DNA of 32,414 nucleotides from a virus. Both the position numbers and the translations under genes were made by a program. Position 1 is the first letter of the stretch, and every line of letters begins with the position of its first letter. Location of the stretch: positions 1-32,414 of IMG/VR virus record IMGVR_UViG_3300014501_001242; one strand, written 5' to 3'. Under the pieces are notes generated by a model. It worked only from the letters and a program-made list of their open reading frames with translations. It did not search any database and was not told the DNA's origin. Below, one piece after another: positions 1-7,838 of this stretch.

Positions 1-905
1 TTGTCCCGTCGCTCCGCTGTAGCCAGAGTAGCCAGAATAACCAGAGTAGCCAGAGACGCCGCTGAAGCCAGAATAGCCAGAGACACCGCTTCCGCTGTAT
101 CCGCTGAAGCCAGAGTAGCCGCTTATGCCAGAATGGCCAGAGTAGCCGCTGAAGCCAGAAGGGCCAGAATAGCCAGAGAAACCGCTGAAGCCAGAGTAGC
201 CGCTTGTCGATGCTCCGCTAACGCCAGAGTAGCCGCTGTACCCTGAGTAGCCAGAGTAGCCGTTGATGCCGCTATGACCGCTGAAGCCAGAGTAGCCGCT
301 TATGCCACTGAAGCCAGAGTAGCCAGAGACACCGCTGAAGCCAGATACACCGCTGAAGCCAGAGTAGCCAGAGTAGCCAGAGTAGCCGCTGTAGCCGCTT
401 CTACCACTGAAGCCAGAGTAGCCAGAGTAACCGCTGAAGCCAGAGACGCCAGAGTAGCCGCTGAAGCCAGAGTATCCGCTTATACCGCTAACGCCAGAGT
501 AGCCAGAGTAGCCGCTGAAGCCAGATACGCCGCTGTAGCCTGAGTAGCCAGAGTAGCCGCTGTAGCCGCTATGCCCGCTGAAGCCAGAGTAGCCACTTGC
601 GCCAGAGTAGCCAGAGTAGCCAGAGTATCCGCTGAGGCCAGAGTAGCCTGAGTAGCCAGAGTAGCCGCTGTTTCCGCTATGACCGCTGAAGCCAGAGTAG
701 CCAGAGTAGCCGCTGTAGCCAGAGACGCCGCTGAAGCCAGAATAGCCAGAGTAGCCAGATACACCGCTGTAGCCAGAGTAGCCAGAGAAGCCGCTGTACC
801 CGCTTTTGCCGCTGAAGCCAGAGTAGCCAGAGACGCCGCTGAAGCCAGATATACCGCTAATTCCGCTGACGCCAACTCCGCCTGCTGCTGGAATCGGAAC
901 GAATT
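1..905 (-). repeat. 9-bp tandem repeat tract coding for the fibre triplets
   Basis: Nine-base units of the type GGC-TAC-TCT or GGC-TTC-AGC (coding sense) run tandemly through the fibre gene. Phe codons are nearly always followed by AGC, whereas Tyr codons are followed by either TCT or AGC, which gives an irregular 18- to 27-base higher order. Such tracts are prone to slippage and recombination and could change fibre length in steps of three residues. The frame never breaks in the 304 codons seen. Confidence 0.85.
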
Positions 906-912
906 GACCCAT
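1..912 (-). CDS. Gly-X-Ser (collagen-like) triplet-repeat tail fibre, C-terminus outside window
   Basis: The minus strand is open from an ATG at 912 to the window edge, 304 codons with no stop. After a start MGQFVPIPAAGGVG the protein is almost only Gly-X-Ser triplets, about 100 of them, X being mostly Tyr or Phe and sometimes Val, Ile, His, Asn, Lys or Arg. At about 204-215 the Gly spacing breaks once (GASTSG), and at the edge the repeat changes to GYSGATGQ, so a different segment begins outside the window. Collagen-like repeats are common in phage tail fibres. This one lacks Pro and is rich in aromatics, so a true collagen triple helix is not assured; a polyglycine-II or low-complexity fold is possible. 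It is the last visible gene of the late operon, behind a terminator and the glycan-modifying cassette. Fibre role is inferred; the reading frame is certain. Confidence 0.85.
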   Translation of the reverse strand, partial: MGQFVPIPAAGGVGVSGISGISGFSGVSGYSGFSGKSGYSGFSGYSGYSGVSGYSGYSGFSGVSGYSGYSGYSGFSGHSGNSGYSGYSGYSGLSGYSGYSGYSGASGYSGFSGHSGYSGYSGYSGYSGVSGFSGYSGYSGVSGISGYSGFSGYSGVSGFSGYSGYSGFSGRSGYSGYSGYSGYSGFSGVSGFSGVSGYSGFSGISGYSGFSGHSGINGYSGYSGYSGYSGVSGASTSGYSGFSGFSGYSGPSGFSGYSGHSGISGYSGFSGYSGSGVSGYSGFSGVSGYSGYSGYSGYSGATGQ

Positions 913-916
913 AGTT

Positions 917-957
917 TCCTATTGAAAAATTAACCTATATGGCTACTTTCAATAGGA
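917..957 (-). promoter_or_regulatory. Inverted repeat over the fibre gene ribosome binding site
   Basis: Perfect 11-bp arms TCCTATTGAAA (917-927) and TTTCAATAGGA (947-957) are separated by 19 bases. In the fibre mRNA the proximal arm contains the AGGA that serves as Shine-Dalgarno, five bases from the ATG at 912. A closed hairpin would hide the ribosome site. It could also be a dyad for a DNA-binding protein. The arms are seen directly; function is inferred. Confidence 0.6.
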
Positions 958-974
958 GACTGTCGGTATCCTTC

Positions 975-1010
975 AAAAGAAAAAGCCCCTACGGATAACC
1001 GTAAGGGCTT
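975..1010 (-). terminator. Rho-independent terminator downstream of the coiled-coil gene
   Basis: On the minus strand the stem (arms 983-994 and 999-1010, one G-U pair, 4-base loop) is followed by TTTCTTTT. It lies just after the stop of the gene at 1042-1581, so the fibre gene downstream needs its own promoter or read-through. Confidence 0.8.
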
Positions 1011-1041
1011 ATGAGACTATTAAATACTGTCGCTCTTATCG

Positions 1042-1581
1042 CTACTTAGCCCAACTATACGCGGTCGATATCCCCTTGCCGTGTCTCGTTACCTTGCCCT
1101 CATTGACAAGCGTAACAAGAGCCGGCGTTACCGGGCTTCCGTTGGTAGCATAGACCTGCAATTCCTTCGATGGTATTGGCCCTTCTGACTTCCGCTTTTT
1201 AAGTTCCGCGTAGATAGCGTCACCATCTGCTAGAATCTTTTTCGCATCTTCGGCTAACTGTTCCGCCGTGCGTCTGATCCTTTTGCCGCCAGAAGTCTTA
1301 GTAGGCTTCGCCGCTTCTGGCTTCCGACCTTCCGCCTTGGCAAGAAAGGCTTCGATACGCACTATCTCGGCAACCGCCGCGTTTCTTTGCTCGTAGGCTT
1401 TGGCGAGTTTCGCGACGTGCGGAGCAAAGAACTTCGCCTTGAGTTTCGCCTTGAGTTCCTCTTGCTCTTCCTGATATTTCGCAAACAGTTGCTCATCATC
1501 CGCGAGAAGCGACTCCTCTACAATAGCACTCGCGACAATAGCACTCGCGATTTCAGCTGAAGCCAGATTCTTCTTAGCCAT
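1042..1581 (-). CDS. Hypothetical protein, coiled coil plus winged-helix-like C-terminus
   Basis: A 179-residue protein. The N-terminus is Ala/Glu rich with a perfect 15-bp tandem duplication at 1520-1549 giving ASAIVASAIV. Residues of about 30-80 are charged and helical (likely coiled coil). A basic segment (SGGKRIRRT) follows. The last 60 residues read like a winged helix, with a probable wing LVNEGKVTRHGKG. It sits between the sulfotransferase and the fibre, closing the late transcript before a terminator. Possible roles are a fibre chaperone or a DNA-binding regulator; I do not recognise the family. Codon use matches its neighbours. The reading frame is convincing, the function is not known. 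Confidence 0.75.
   Translation of the reverse strand: MAKKNLASAEIASAIVASAIVEESLLADDEQLFAKYQEEQEELKAKLKAKFFAPHVAKLAKAYEQRNAAVAEIVRIEAFLAKAEGRKPEAAKPTKTSGGKRIRRTAEQLAEDAKKILADGDAIYAELKKRKSEGPIPSKELQVYATNGSPVTPALVTLVNEGKVTRHGKGISTAYSWAK
1520..1549 (-). repeat. Perfect 15-bp tandem duplication inside the coiled-coil gene
   Basis: ACAATAGCACTCGCG occurs twice head to tail (1520-1534 and 1535-1549), adding five residues in frame. Confidence 0.9.
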
Positions 1582-1659
1582 AACGCAACTCGATTCTGCC
1601 CGGTTAGGGCGGTAAGGTTTTCGTGTCTTACCTCAATAGCGGTTATCGTGTCAAGCTCA

Positions 1660-2274
1660 TTATGGAAGCGGATAGCCAAATAGCATGTAGTCGCGTCTGT
1701 AAAGCCTGCTAGCCGCTGCACAAACGAACGGCGTATAATAGTCGCGTCTTTCCCCGATCTTAGCCGATTCGTTGATCCTAGGCAGTTCTAGCCCTATCCC
1801 TAGCCCTTTGGCAATCGTTTGCCAATCGGCGGCTATCCTTTCGTGCCTCGCAACAAAATCGACGGCTTCCGGATTGCTCAAGAAATGAGACTGCGGCAAC
1901 CAACCCGGCTGCTTCAACGCCGTAGGATCGGCCAGCAGCAAGCGTAAGCAGTCGTCAAGGCTCTTACCCTTGACGAGCTCGTAATCGCAATGCCTGTCGC
2001 CATGTATTCCATCTGGCGACGGATTTAGATTGTCGTGGTAATACGATTTGTCCATCTGCGAAAATTCATAAGTAGAAATCAACCGCTCGATAGGATCGCG
2101 GACAACCGCGAACTTATAGTATGTATCCCATTCAACCCCATAGGTAGCCTTTGTTTGCTCCAAGGTCCAGTGCGCATGGTTCATACTAAGCAAACGCTTG
2201 ATAGAGGTTCCGGCGTTCTTAGGGATATGAATAAAGATTGCCTTGAGTTGATGATTGATATTGGTAGTAGACAT
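1660..2274 (-). CDS. Sulfotransferase (Sulfotransfer_2-like)
   Basis: A 204-residue enzyme expected to move a sulfuryl group from PAPS to a glycan hydroxyl or a tyrosine. The 5'-phosphosulfate loop HIPKNAGTSI (residues 16-25) and the 3'-phosphate-binding segment VVRDPIERLISTY (57-69) are both present and intact. These are the two diagnostic motifs of the Golgi-type carbohydrate sulfotransferase family. The length is short but adequate for a single catalytic domain. The start overlaps the upstream stop as TAATG, so it is translationally coupled to the methyltransferase fusion. No signal peptide, so it acts in the host cytoplasm on virion protein or nucleotide-linked precursors. Family assignment is firm; the acceptor is unknown, and the adjacent Tyr/Ser-rich fibre is an attractive candidate. 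Confidence 0.85.
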   Translation of the reverse strand: MSTTNINHQLKAIFIHIPKNAGTSIKRLLSMNHAHWTLEQTKATYGVEWDTYYKFAVVRDPIERLISTYEFSQMDKSYYHDNLNPSPDGIHGDRHCDYELVKGKSLDDCLRLLLADPTALKQPGWLPQSHFLSNPEAVDFVARHERIAADWQTIAKGLGIGLELPRINESAKIGERRDYYTPFVCAAASRLYRRDYMLFGYPLP

Positions 2275-3746
2275 TATTTAGCCCCAAAGATAACTATATG
2301 GTGGTCCTCTTTATCGCCGCTATCCAATACAGAAGTATCTAGCAAATCAAAGCGGCTAACCCCGCGTTGGCTTTGCAGTACGTTCGGGCAGACAAATACT
2401 TTCGTAGGCTGCCAATACTCTCGCAAGATATGCCATACAACCGGATCGCCATTATCCAAGCAACGCCGACCTATTACGCATAACTTGCTAGTCATCTTGC
2501 TGAACTCTGCTACGATACCTTTTAGTTCTTCCGCGCCAATATGTTGCAACACCAACGAACATATAATAGCGTCGTAGGTCTCTGCCCGTAGATGCTCCCA
2601 CGAACTTACTAAAGATAAACGCCCCCGACGTATCTCCGATTGTAAACCAAACTTCTTGTAGCCTCTTTCGAGCATAATCGGCGTATCATACGCCGTTACT
2701 TGCCAGTTGGGAGATAGGCTCAATAGGCCGGCTGTATTGCGGAGCATACCGCAACCAAAGTCTACTATCTTAAGCGGCAACGCTGTATCTAATTCAAATT
2801 GCTTAAGCGTTACAATATCCGGGGCAAAGTCTTCCGGCTTTGTATTGGTTAACTGACGGTGCATCAAATGCGTATCAGTAGCAGAGTTATCAATAATCCA
2901 ATCAGATTGCAAACCTTTTAACTCGCCTATGGTAATAGTTGGTTCTACTATTGGCTTCGGTATCTCTATTTTGCAATGCTCAAAAACTAACTCTCTTATT
3001 TCCTTTGCTTGGAGCGGCCACTTGAACCACCTATTTATGCCAGTATGAGCAATGCCATAATAGCCGTCGCGGTATTCTATCTCGGTACGCTCGGCTATTG
3101 CGGCGTTTATTCGGTCTTCCTGCACCAACTCTATAACAGGCACGTTAAACAGCGAAGCCCATACGCGATGGAAGGATAAGCCGGCAACAACACAAGCGGC
3201 ATGTTTTGCAAGCCAAGCAGTTTCGGGCAGCGTCGTTTTGCCAGTTAGATTTATATTGCTAGGTATTACATTTGAGTCTGTCCACGGTCTATCTTCGCGT
3301 TGCTCATCGCGTCCTACTTTGATAATTGGCAAGCCGGTTGAATGGAGCAACTTAAAAATCTCTGTATCATTTAAGCAACGCTCTAACTCTCCGCCTGATA
3401 CTTCGCTAAAGAGAATATAACGCTTAGGTATTGCTACCAATGGTTGTCGAGTGGGAACGGATAGAGGCTGTATCTCGGTAGGTTCTTTAAGGTCTATTGC
3501 GTGCGTCCATCCATCTACATACTCTCTTGTTCTTTGCGGCAAGCCTAGAGCGTCAAAGAGTTCTATAGCCGCCGGATTGCCGCCATCTCTTACGATAGCA
3601 ATTTCTTCGATAGTACCATTAAGATAACCGTGTACCATTCTGGCTAATGCAATAGAAACAGGGTTAGGCTTAATGTAGTTTAACAGGCTAAACTGATTAG
3701 CAAGTATATCGCCTAACCCGGCTTTGATATTTGTATATACTCTCAT
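2274..3746 (-). CDS. GT-B glycosyltransferase-like domain fused to SAM methyltransferase
   Basis: A 490-residue bifunctional protein. The N-terminal half resembles GT9-type GT-B folds: GLGDIL at residues 10-14, then TGKTTLPETAWLAKHAACVV (168-187) followed by SFHRVWASLFNVPVIEL, the usual nucleotide-sugar side with the conserved acidic/His motif weakly kept. The C-terminal third is a class I SAM-dependent methyltransferase with motif I VDFGCG (328-333), an acidic end to beta 2 (TAYD) and YDAIICSLVLQHI as motif IV region. The start overlaps the previous stop as ATGA. It probably adds a sugar and methylates it, or methylates a product of its neighbours. Domain calls are by motif only; substrate unknown. 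Confidence 0.75.
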   Translation of the reverse strand: MRVYTNIKAGLGDILANQFSLLNYIKPNPVSIALARMVHGYLNGTIEEIAIVRDGGNPAAIELFDALGLPQRTREYVDGWTHAIDLKEPTEIQPLSVPTRQPLVAIPKRYILFSEVSGGELERCLNDTEIFKLLHSTGLPIIKVGRDEQREDRPWTDSNVIPSNINLTGKTTLPETAWLAKHAACVVAGLSFHRVWASLFNVPVIELVQEDRINAAIAERTEIEYRDGYYGIAHTGINRWFKWPLQAKEIRELVFEHCKIEIPKPIVEPTITIGELKGLQSDWIIDNSATDTHLMHRQLTNTKPEDFAPDIVTLKQFELDTALPLKIVDFGCGMLRNTAGLLSLSPNWQVTAYDTPIMLERGYKKFGLQSEIRRGRLSLVSSWEHLRAETYDAIICSLVLQHIGAEELKGIVAEFSKMTSKLCVIGRRCLDNGDPVVWHILREYWQPTKVFVCPNVLQSQRGVSRFDLLDTSVLDSGDKEDHHIVIFGAK

Positions 3747-4489
3747 AGTAACTTCCTAAAGCCTTCGCGATATTCTTCTAGAGATCGTTTATTAGCCTCA
3801 TAAAACTCGGTATACCAATAGGGGTTTATACCTTCTCGAAGTTCGGGATGCTCCACTAACCTAAGTAGTAATTCGGATGCTTGCATTGCTTTACGATGGT
3901 TCCTGCCGGGTAGGGCCAGATTACTATAATGGTAAATCTCTAACGCTGATTTATTAGCAACCGTTGATAGATTCTGGCCGCTCGGTAGAAAAAGCTCTTC
4001 GTGAAGTAAACCCTTCCAATGGATACCGATATTGTTTTTGAAAAGCCGTATTTGTGGATCGGCTACGAACTCTGATTCCTGTTTAATTTGCAATAGGTTA
4101 TCGAGCGTCCAATGGGGTTTAGCCGCTGTAACCATTGTAAGCCGTCGAAAACTTACAGCGGTTTCCGCTCCGCTTATTGCGGCTTCAATATCGTGCCTGC
4201 TGGCCTCTAGGATTTCATCGGCGTCTAACCAGAGTATCCAGTCGCCGGTGGCATATTTAACAAGTTGATTACGTAACGCTGCAAAGCCTTCTCTGTAAAT
4301 TATATCGTTGGCAACTGTAACAATATGTAATGGGACACCTAAGTATAGTAAATCTAACCATTCCTTACAACCGTCGCCGGAAGTATCTACCCCTACTATG
4401 ACCTCATCGGCTAGGTCTAAAATGTTAGAAAACCAATAAGGCATATAGTTCAACTCATTATGAAACTGTACCATTATAGATAATTTCAT
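3743..4489 (-). CDS. Family 2 glycosyltransferase
   Basis: A 248-residue GT-A enzyme. It has the N-terminal strand MKLSIMVQFHNE, DEVIVGVDTSGDG (28-40) and the metal-binding DxD in WLDADE (88-92), with a later HWKGLLHEEL segment typical of the SPO53/WcaA-type branch of GT2. No transmembrane helix, so it is cytoplasmic. The start is coupled (TAATG) to the upstream GT fusion and its stop overlaps the next start (ATGA). It most likely adds one residue from a nucleotide sugar to the glycan built by the cassette. Family confident, donor and acceptor unknown. Confidence 0.85.
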   Translation of the reverse strand: MKLSIMVQFHNELNYMPYWFSNILDLADEVIVGVDTSGDGCKEWLDLLYLGVPLHIVTVANDIIYREGFAALRNQLVKYATGDWILWLDADEILEASRHDIEAAISGAETAVSFRRLTMVTAAKPHWTLDNLLQIKQESEFVADPQIRLFKNNIGIHWKGLLHEELFLPSGQNLSTVANKSALEIYHYSNLALPGRNHRKAMQASELLLRLVEHPELREGINPYWYTEFYEANKRSLEEYREGFRKLL

Positions 4490-6510
4490 TACGCCGCTTT
4501 CTTTCTCTTACAACCACAACCGCTTTCTTTAGGAGCAACTGCCGCAACTGTTGCTATGGGCTTCGCTGCTCTACCGGGGATATGAAAGAGTTTATCAATA
4601 GCGGCCACAATAGCCATAGCGTTGCTGCTATCTGAATACGTCAGTCTCTCTATCCAATGGCTGCGCCGCGCAGATTGCCCCCACGTATCTGTATCATCTG
4701 GATCTCTAACTAATGCTATAGTCGGTACTCTATTGGCATTGGTTAGATGCAACGTTGAGGTATCTATCGAGATAACCAAACAGGCACGATCATAAAGCCC
4801 CATAAGGTCTATAATCCGCTTCGCTTTGACAAACGCTAAATCCAATATCTGAAAATAATCACCAAACTCTTTAGCCAATGTCTGCCTTAAACCGTCGCCA
4901 AACTTGTAAGGGCTAGAGTTGCCGATTGTATTTAGCAGTATCAAAGGTCTATCGCCTTCTATATATTTATCTATTAAGGCTTGCTCGGCTACAGAGTTTC
5001 TATTATCTAACTCTAAAGGTAGAACGTCGTAGAGGTCTATAGGTACACCGCTACGTATCCAAATGTCGGTAGACCAACTGCCGCTAACTCTAGGGTCTTT
5101 AACGTAGCCTACTTGAGCTAGTCGCGGTACTCCGCCAGACTCGGCAAGTAACATAGCCTTCTTATATTCTTGAGCCTTGCCTTTGAACGGTATTACGTTC
5201 AACCATTCGTGCCCGCTCGCAATCGAAGCGTACTTCTCATTGACCACCAATGAAACTGTTTTATCTCGCGCCAAATATTTCAATGCGGGCAATAGGACAA
5301 GAATATCTCCGGCGGCTTCTATCTGTACAACCGCAACAAACTTGCCGCGTATTTGTCGTAGGTCTTCTAGGGCTTTCCAACAAAAGGATTCTAGTGGTAT
5401 CAAGTCGTTACGCTTATCGCCGACTTGGCCAGTAGAGTTGAAATACTCTGATCCTATCGTGCCTGCCAAATGAAACTTACTGACGCTTCTATGAACAAAT
5501 AACGGTTGCCCCTTGAAATCGTGTTGTATCATACAAGGCAAAGCCGGGAAGCCTACCCACCGCTTTGACGGTTGCGAGTAGTCTGTACCTAGCAATCTAT
5601 GCGCAAGATGGAATGTTTCCTTATCTCCATGAACAACTCCGAAAGTATAATCTTGATGCTCGCATAGCAGTAGGGCGGTATGCAGCTCTCTATGGTTTCT
5701 ATCTTTGTCAACGTATATCTCGCCGGATTCAAAGCCGGGTTCGTCTTTATATTCTAATCCAAACGCTGCCCATTGTTCGGGCCTGAGGTCATAGCCGGCG
5801 TCATCGGGGAAATAGATTGCTCCTTTCGCCTTGTATTCGTCGCTGTCAAATAGAGATAGGAAATCAGAGCGGCAAGGGTAAGCGTCGGCATCAAGATATA
5901 GACAATCTTTCCAATTCTCGTTATAGCCATAACCGCTATGCAAGATTGCGTAGGGCTTCAGCGTCCAAGGGTGGCGGATAACAGCCGGATACTCTTTCAG
6001 TACATCTTCAGCGTTGACAATCTTGACCTCAAGACCTTCAAGGGCTTTAAGATGCCAGTTGTAAACTTCAGCAGCGTTGAGCGCCCAAAGTTCTATTTTG
6101 CCCTCATAGCCCAAATGCCGCAAAACTCTGATCGTAATATATGCCGAGTCAAAGTATCTGCCCATTCCCACGATACAGACGCCAGAGCCTTCGTAGGTCG
6201 GTTTAGAGGGCAGTAGAGCGATTGCTTCCCGAAATAGGGCAATATACCGCCCTTTGCGGTTCCGCTTCTTGTTGCCTAAGGGTTGCTCAAACATCTTGAG
6301 CGGACAGACTCCGCTCTTGGCGGCAGTAACGCAATCTCTGCCATCTATCGTGCATACCGCGTATTGCCCCTGCTTTGGATCGGTTCTAAAATCGCAACGA
6401 CTACAATGGGCAAAGCAAGTATCATAGCATTCTGGCCGCTCTGGCGATGGTTGAACGTCAAAGGGCTTATGGGCTTTGATCTTATCTAATGCAAATTGCG
6501 GTAATTTCAT
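4489..6510 (-). CDS. Two-domain glycosyltransferase: GT71-like mannosyltransferase plus GT9-like domain
   Basis: The protein has 673 residues from the ATG at 6510, which overlaps the previous stop as ATGA; a TTG at 6519 is less likely. Residues 28-70 are Cys-rich (about seven Cys, zinc-binding-like). Residues of about 105-350 resemble the MNN1/GT71 alpha-mannosyltransferase family: LYLDADAYP (DxD at 206-210), GAIYFPDD, ESGEIYVDK and HGDKETF in family order. Residues of about 385-640 look like GT9 (heptosyltransferase): AAGDILVLLPALKYL and SIDTSTLHLTNANRVPTIAL. It ends with a Cys/Lys tail, SGCGCKRKKAA. GT71 enzymes are best known from fungi, so a phage fusion is unusual. It begins the cassette next to distal tail genes, which suggests virion glycosylation. 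Confidence 0.8.
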   Translation of the reverse strand: MKLPQFALDKIKAHKPFDVQPSPERPECYDTCFAHCSRCDFRTDPKQGQYAVCTIDGRDCVTAAKSGVCPLKMFEQPLGNKKRNRKGRYIALFREAIALLPSKPTYEGSGVCIVGMGRYFDSAYITIRVLRHLGYEGKIELWALNAAEVYNWHLKALEGLEVKIVNAEDVLKEYPAVIRHPWTLKPYAILHSGYGYNENWKDCLYLDADAYPCRSDFLSLFDSDEYKAKGAIYFPDDAGYDLRPEQWAAFGLEYKDEPGFESGEIYVDKDRNHRELHTALLLCEHQDYTFGVVHGDKETFHLAHRLLGTDYSQPSKRWVGFPALPCMIQHDFKGQPLFVHRSVSKFHLAGTIGSEYFNSTGQVGDKRNDLIPLESFCWKALEDLRQIRGKFVAVVQIEAAGDILVLLPALKYLARDKTVSLVVNEKYASIASGHEWLNVIPFKGKAQEYKKAMLLAESGGVPRLAQVGYVKDPRVSGSWSTDIWIRSGVPIDLYDVLPLELDNRNSVAEQALIDKYIEGDRPLILLNTIGNSSPYKFGDGLRQTLAKEFGDYFQILDLAFVKAKRIIDLMGLYDRACLVISIDTSTLHLTNANRVPTIALVRDPDDTDTWGQSARRSHWIERLTYSDSSNAMAIVAAIDKLFHIPGRAAKPIATVAAVAPKESGCGCKRKKAA

Positions 6511-7331
6511 GGCGTACAATCAACAGAAGTATCTATCGTAACATGCCCGCCAAACGGAGTACCCGGCGGTGGGCAAGGAATTGTAGGAAAAAAATACTGG
6601 CCACAACCACCGGGGTTTTTATCAGTAGTATATTCGTAGCCAGTTAGCGGGTCATAAGTTGCCGTGTAGTATTCGTAGTAGGTTTGCTCATTGTCTAATA
6701 CCAACGTTCCGTCGCAAGGAACATACTGATACGTCGAATAGTCGCCGTATGTACCGGCTTCCGTTCCATCCGCATAAAAGATAATTGTATCCAAGCCAGT
6801 AGCGAGGTCTAATCGAGAACACGGATAACCATCTGTATCATCCGTAAAACAGGCGTAGATAGTTGGTAAGCCGCCATAGCCGGGTATCCAATTCAGTTCG
6901 AGCGTTATCTGTAATTGAACTATTTTAGTTAGCGGGCAATCGGTTAAGTCGGAGGAATAGTTTGGACAGATACAAACGGTATTCATCAATGGGCCGCCCC
7001 ATATATCCATCTCGGCAGTTACTGTCGCCTGCCACGTACAAGTACCCTCTACTTGCTGTAAACAGAAAGTACCATTGATAGGAGCGTTGACATAAACCCA
7101 ACTGTGGGAACTGCTATTGCCAGCTTCAAGGATTATCGACCAAAGGCATTGCGTTGGTACTACTACGTCAACGAAAGTTACTTGAATAGTAGAGGGATAC
7201 GTTTGCGATTTATCGGTAGAGCAATAGCAAGTGCCGCAACAAGGGGCTTCGCAACCTACTGTCCAAATTGCCCCGGTAGTTTCGTCTCGGTTTAACGCTC
7301 CGGTTATTGGATCGCGTAATAGAATAGCCAC
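6507..7331 (-). CDS. Cys-rich distal tail protein
   Basis: A 274-residue protein with 17 cysteines, five of them clustered at residues 27-37 (GCEAPCCGTCYC). It is otherwise beta-rich with many Thr/Tyr/Gly. It has no signal peptide or transmembrane helix. Its position after two tail proteins and before the glycan cassette makes it a likely tail-tip component. Cysteine density suggests disulfide cross-links outside the cell or bound metal. Not recognised as a named family. Confidence 0.7.
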   Translation of the reverse strand: MAILLRDPITGALNRDETTGAIWTVGCEAPCCGTCYCSTDKSQTYPSTIQVTFVDVVVPTQCLWSIILEAGNSSSHSWVYVNAPINGTFCLQQVEGTCTWQATVTAEMDIWGGPLMNTVCICPNYSSDLTDCPLTKIVQLQITLELNWIPGYGGLPTIYACFTDDTDGYPCSRLDLATGLDTIIFYADGTEAGTYGDYSTYQYVPCDGTLVLDNEQTYYEYYTATYDPLTGYEYTTDKNPGGCGQYFFPTIPCPPPGTPFGGHVTIDTSVDCTP

Positions 7332-7340
7332 GATATCCCC

Positions 7341-7838
7341 TCAACAGTTTTGATATCCGAACATTAAGCCTAGATAGCAGGAAGACTTATTGGTATCGTC
7401 ACCGTAGCCAAAGGGTATAGCGAGAACGATAGCTCCCGCTCCTAAGTCGTAATGATTTGTATCTGTATTTGATTTGTATAGTTCTTCTATATTGATAAAC
7501 CATACCGCGTTATCCGTCGTTCCTACCTGCTTCCCTAACGTAGAGAGCGGCAACGTCGCTCCGGTAATCCCCGTAACTTGTATTGGCGTAGTAGGCGTAA
7601 AGGGTAATGCCTGATACGTTCCCCATGCGCCAGCGGTGTTCTGGCTAGTAATTTGTAGGACGGTTAAACCTGCCGCGCCAGTTATCCATAACTGCTGTCC
7701 AAGAGACGTACTCTTATATGTCGCCCCATATATTCCCCAGTTCCCTTGACGGATTAACTCATCGCGTAGCGAGTTAAGCCAGTCGGCGGTTATTAAATCG
7801 CCCTTGTTTAGTTTGGGTATTTTTGATTGAGAGATCAT
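7341..7838 (-). CDS. Hypothetical distal tail protein
   Basis: A 165-residue protein beginning with ISQSKIPKLNKGDLITADWLN, a pattern common at the N-terminus of phage tail-tip and fibre-adaptor proteins. The rest is beta-rich with Thr/Gly turns. Its start overlaps the previous stop (ATGA). Position and composition support a tail role; exact function is not recognised. Confidence 0.7.
   Translation of the reverse strand: MISQSKIPKLNKGDLITADWLNSLRDELIRQGNWGIYGATYKSTSLGQQLWITGAAGLTVLQITSQNTAGAWGTYQALPFTPTTPIQVTGITGATLPLSTLGKQVGTTDNAVWFINIEELYKSNTDTNHYDLGAGAIVLAIPFGYGDDTNKSSCYLGLMFGYQNC

Noticed and set aside
1-912. CRISPR array or satellite
   Set aside because: No constant repeat with unique spacers; units are 9 bp and in frame as Gly-X-Ser codons.
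1-933. Plus-strand ORFs (1-246, 274-543, 679-933) and a minus ORF at 480-875 with Ala/Arg/Ser repeats
   Set aside because: They are other-frame readings of the 9-bp repeat tract; the minus-strand frame ending at 912 is the only one open over the whole tract with a proper start.
1518-1721. 67-residue minus-strand ORF
   Set aside because: Overlaps the start of the coiled-coil gene and the end of the sulfotransferase, no ribosome site.
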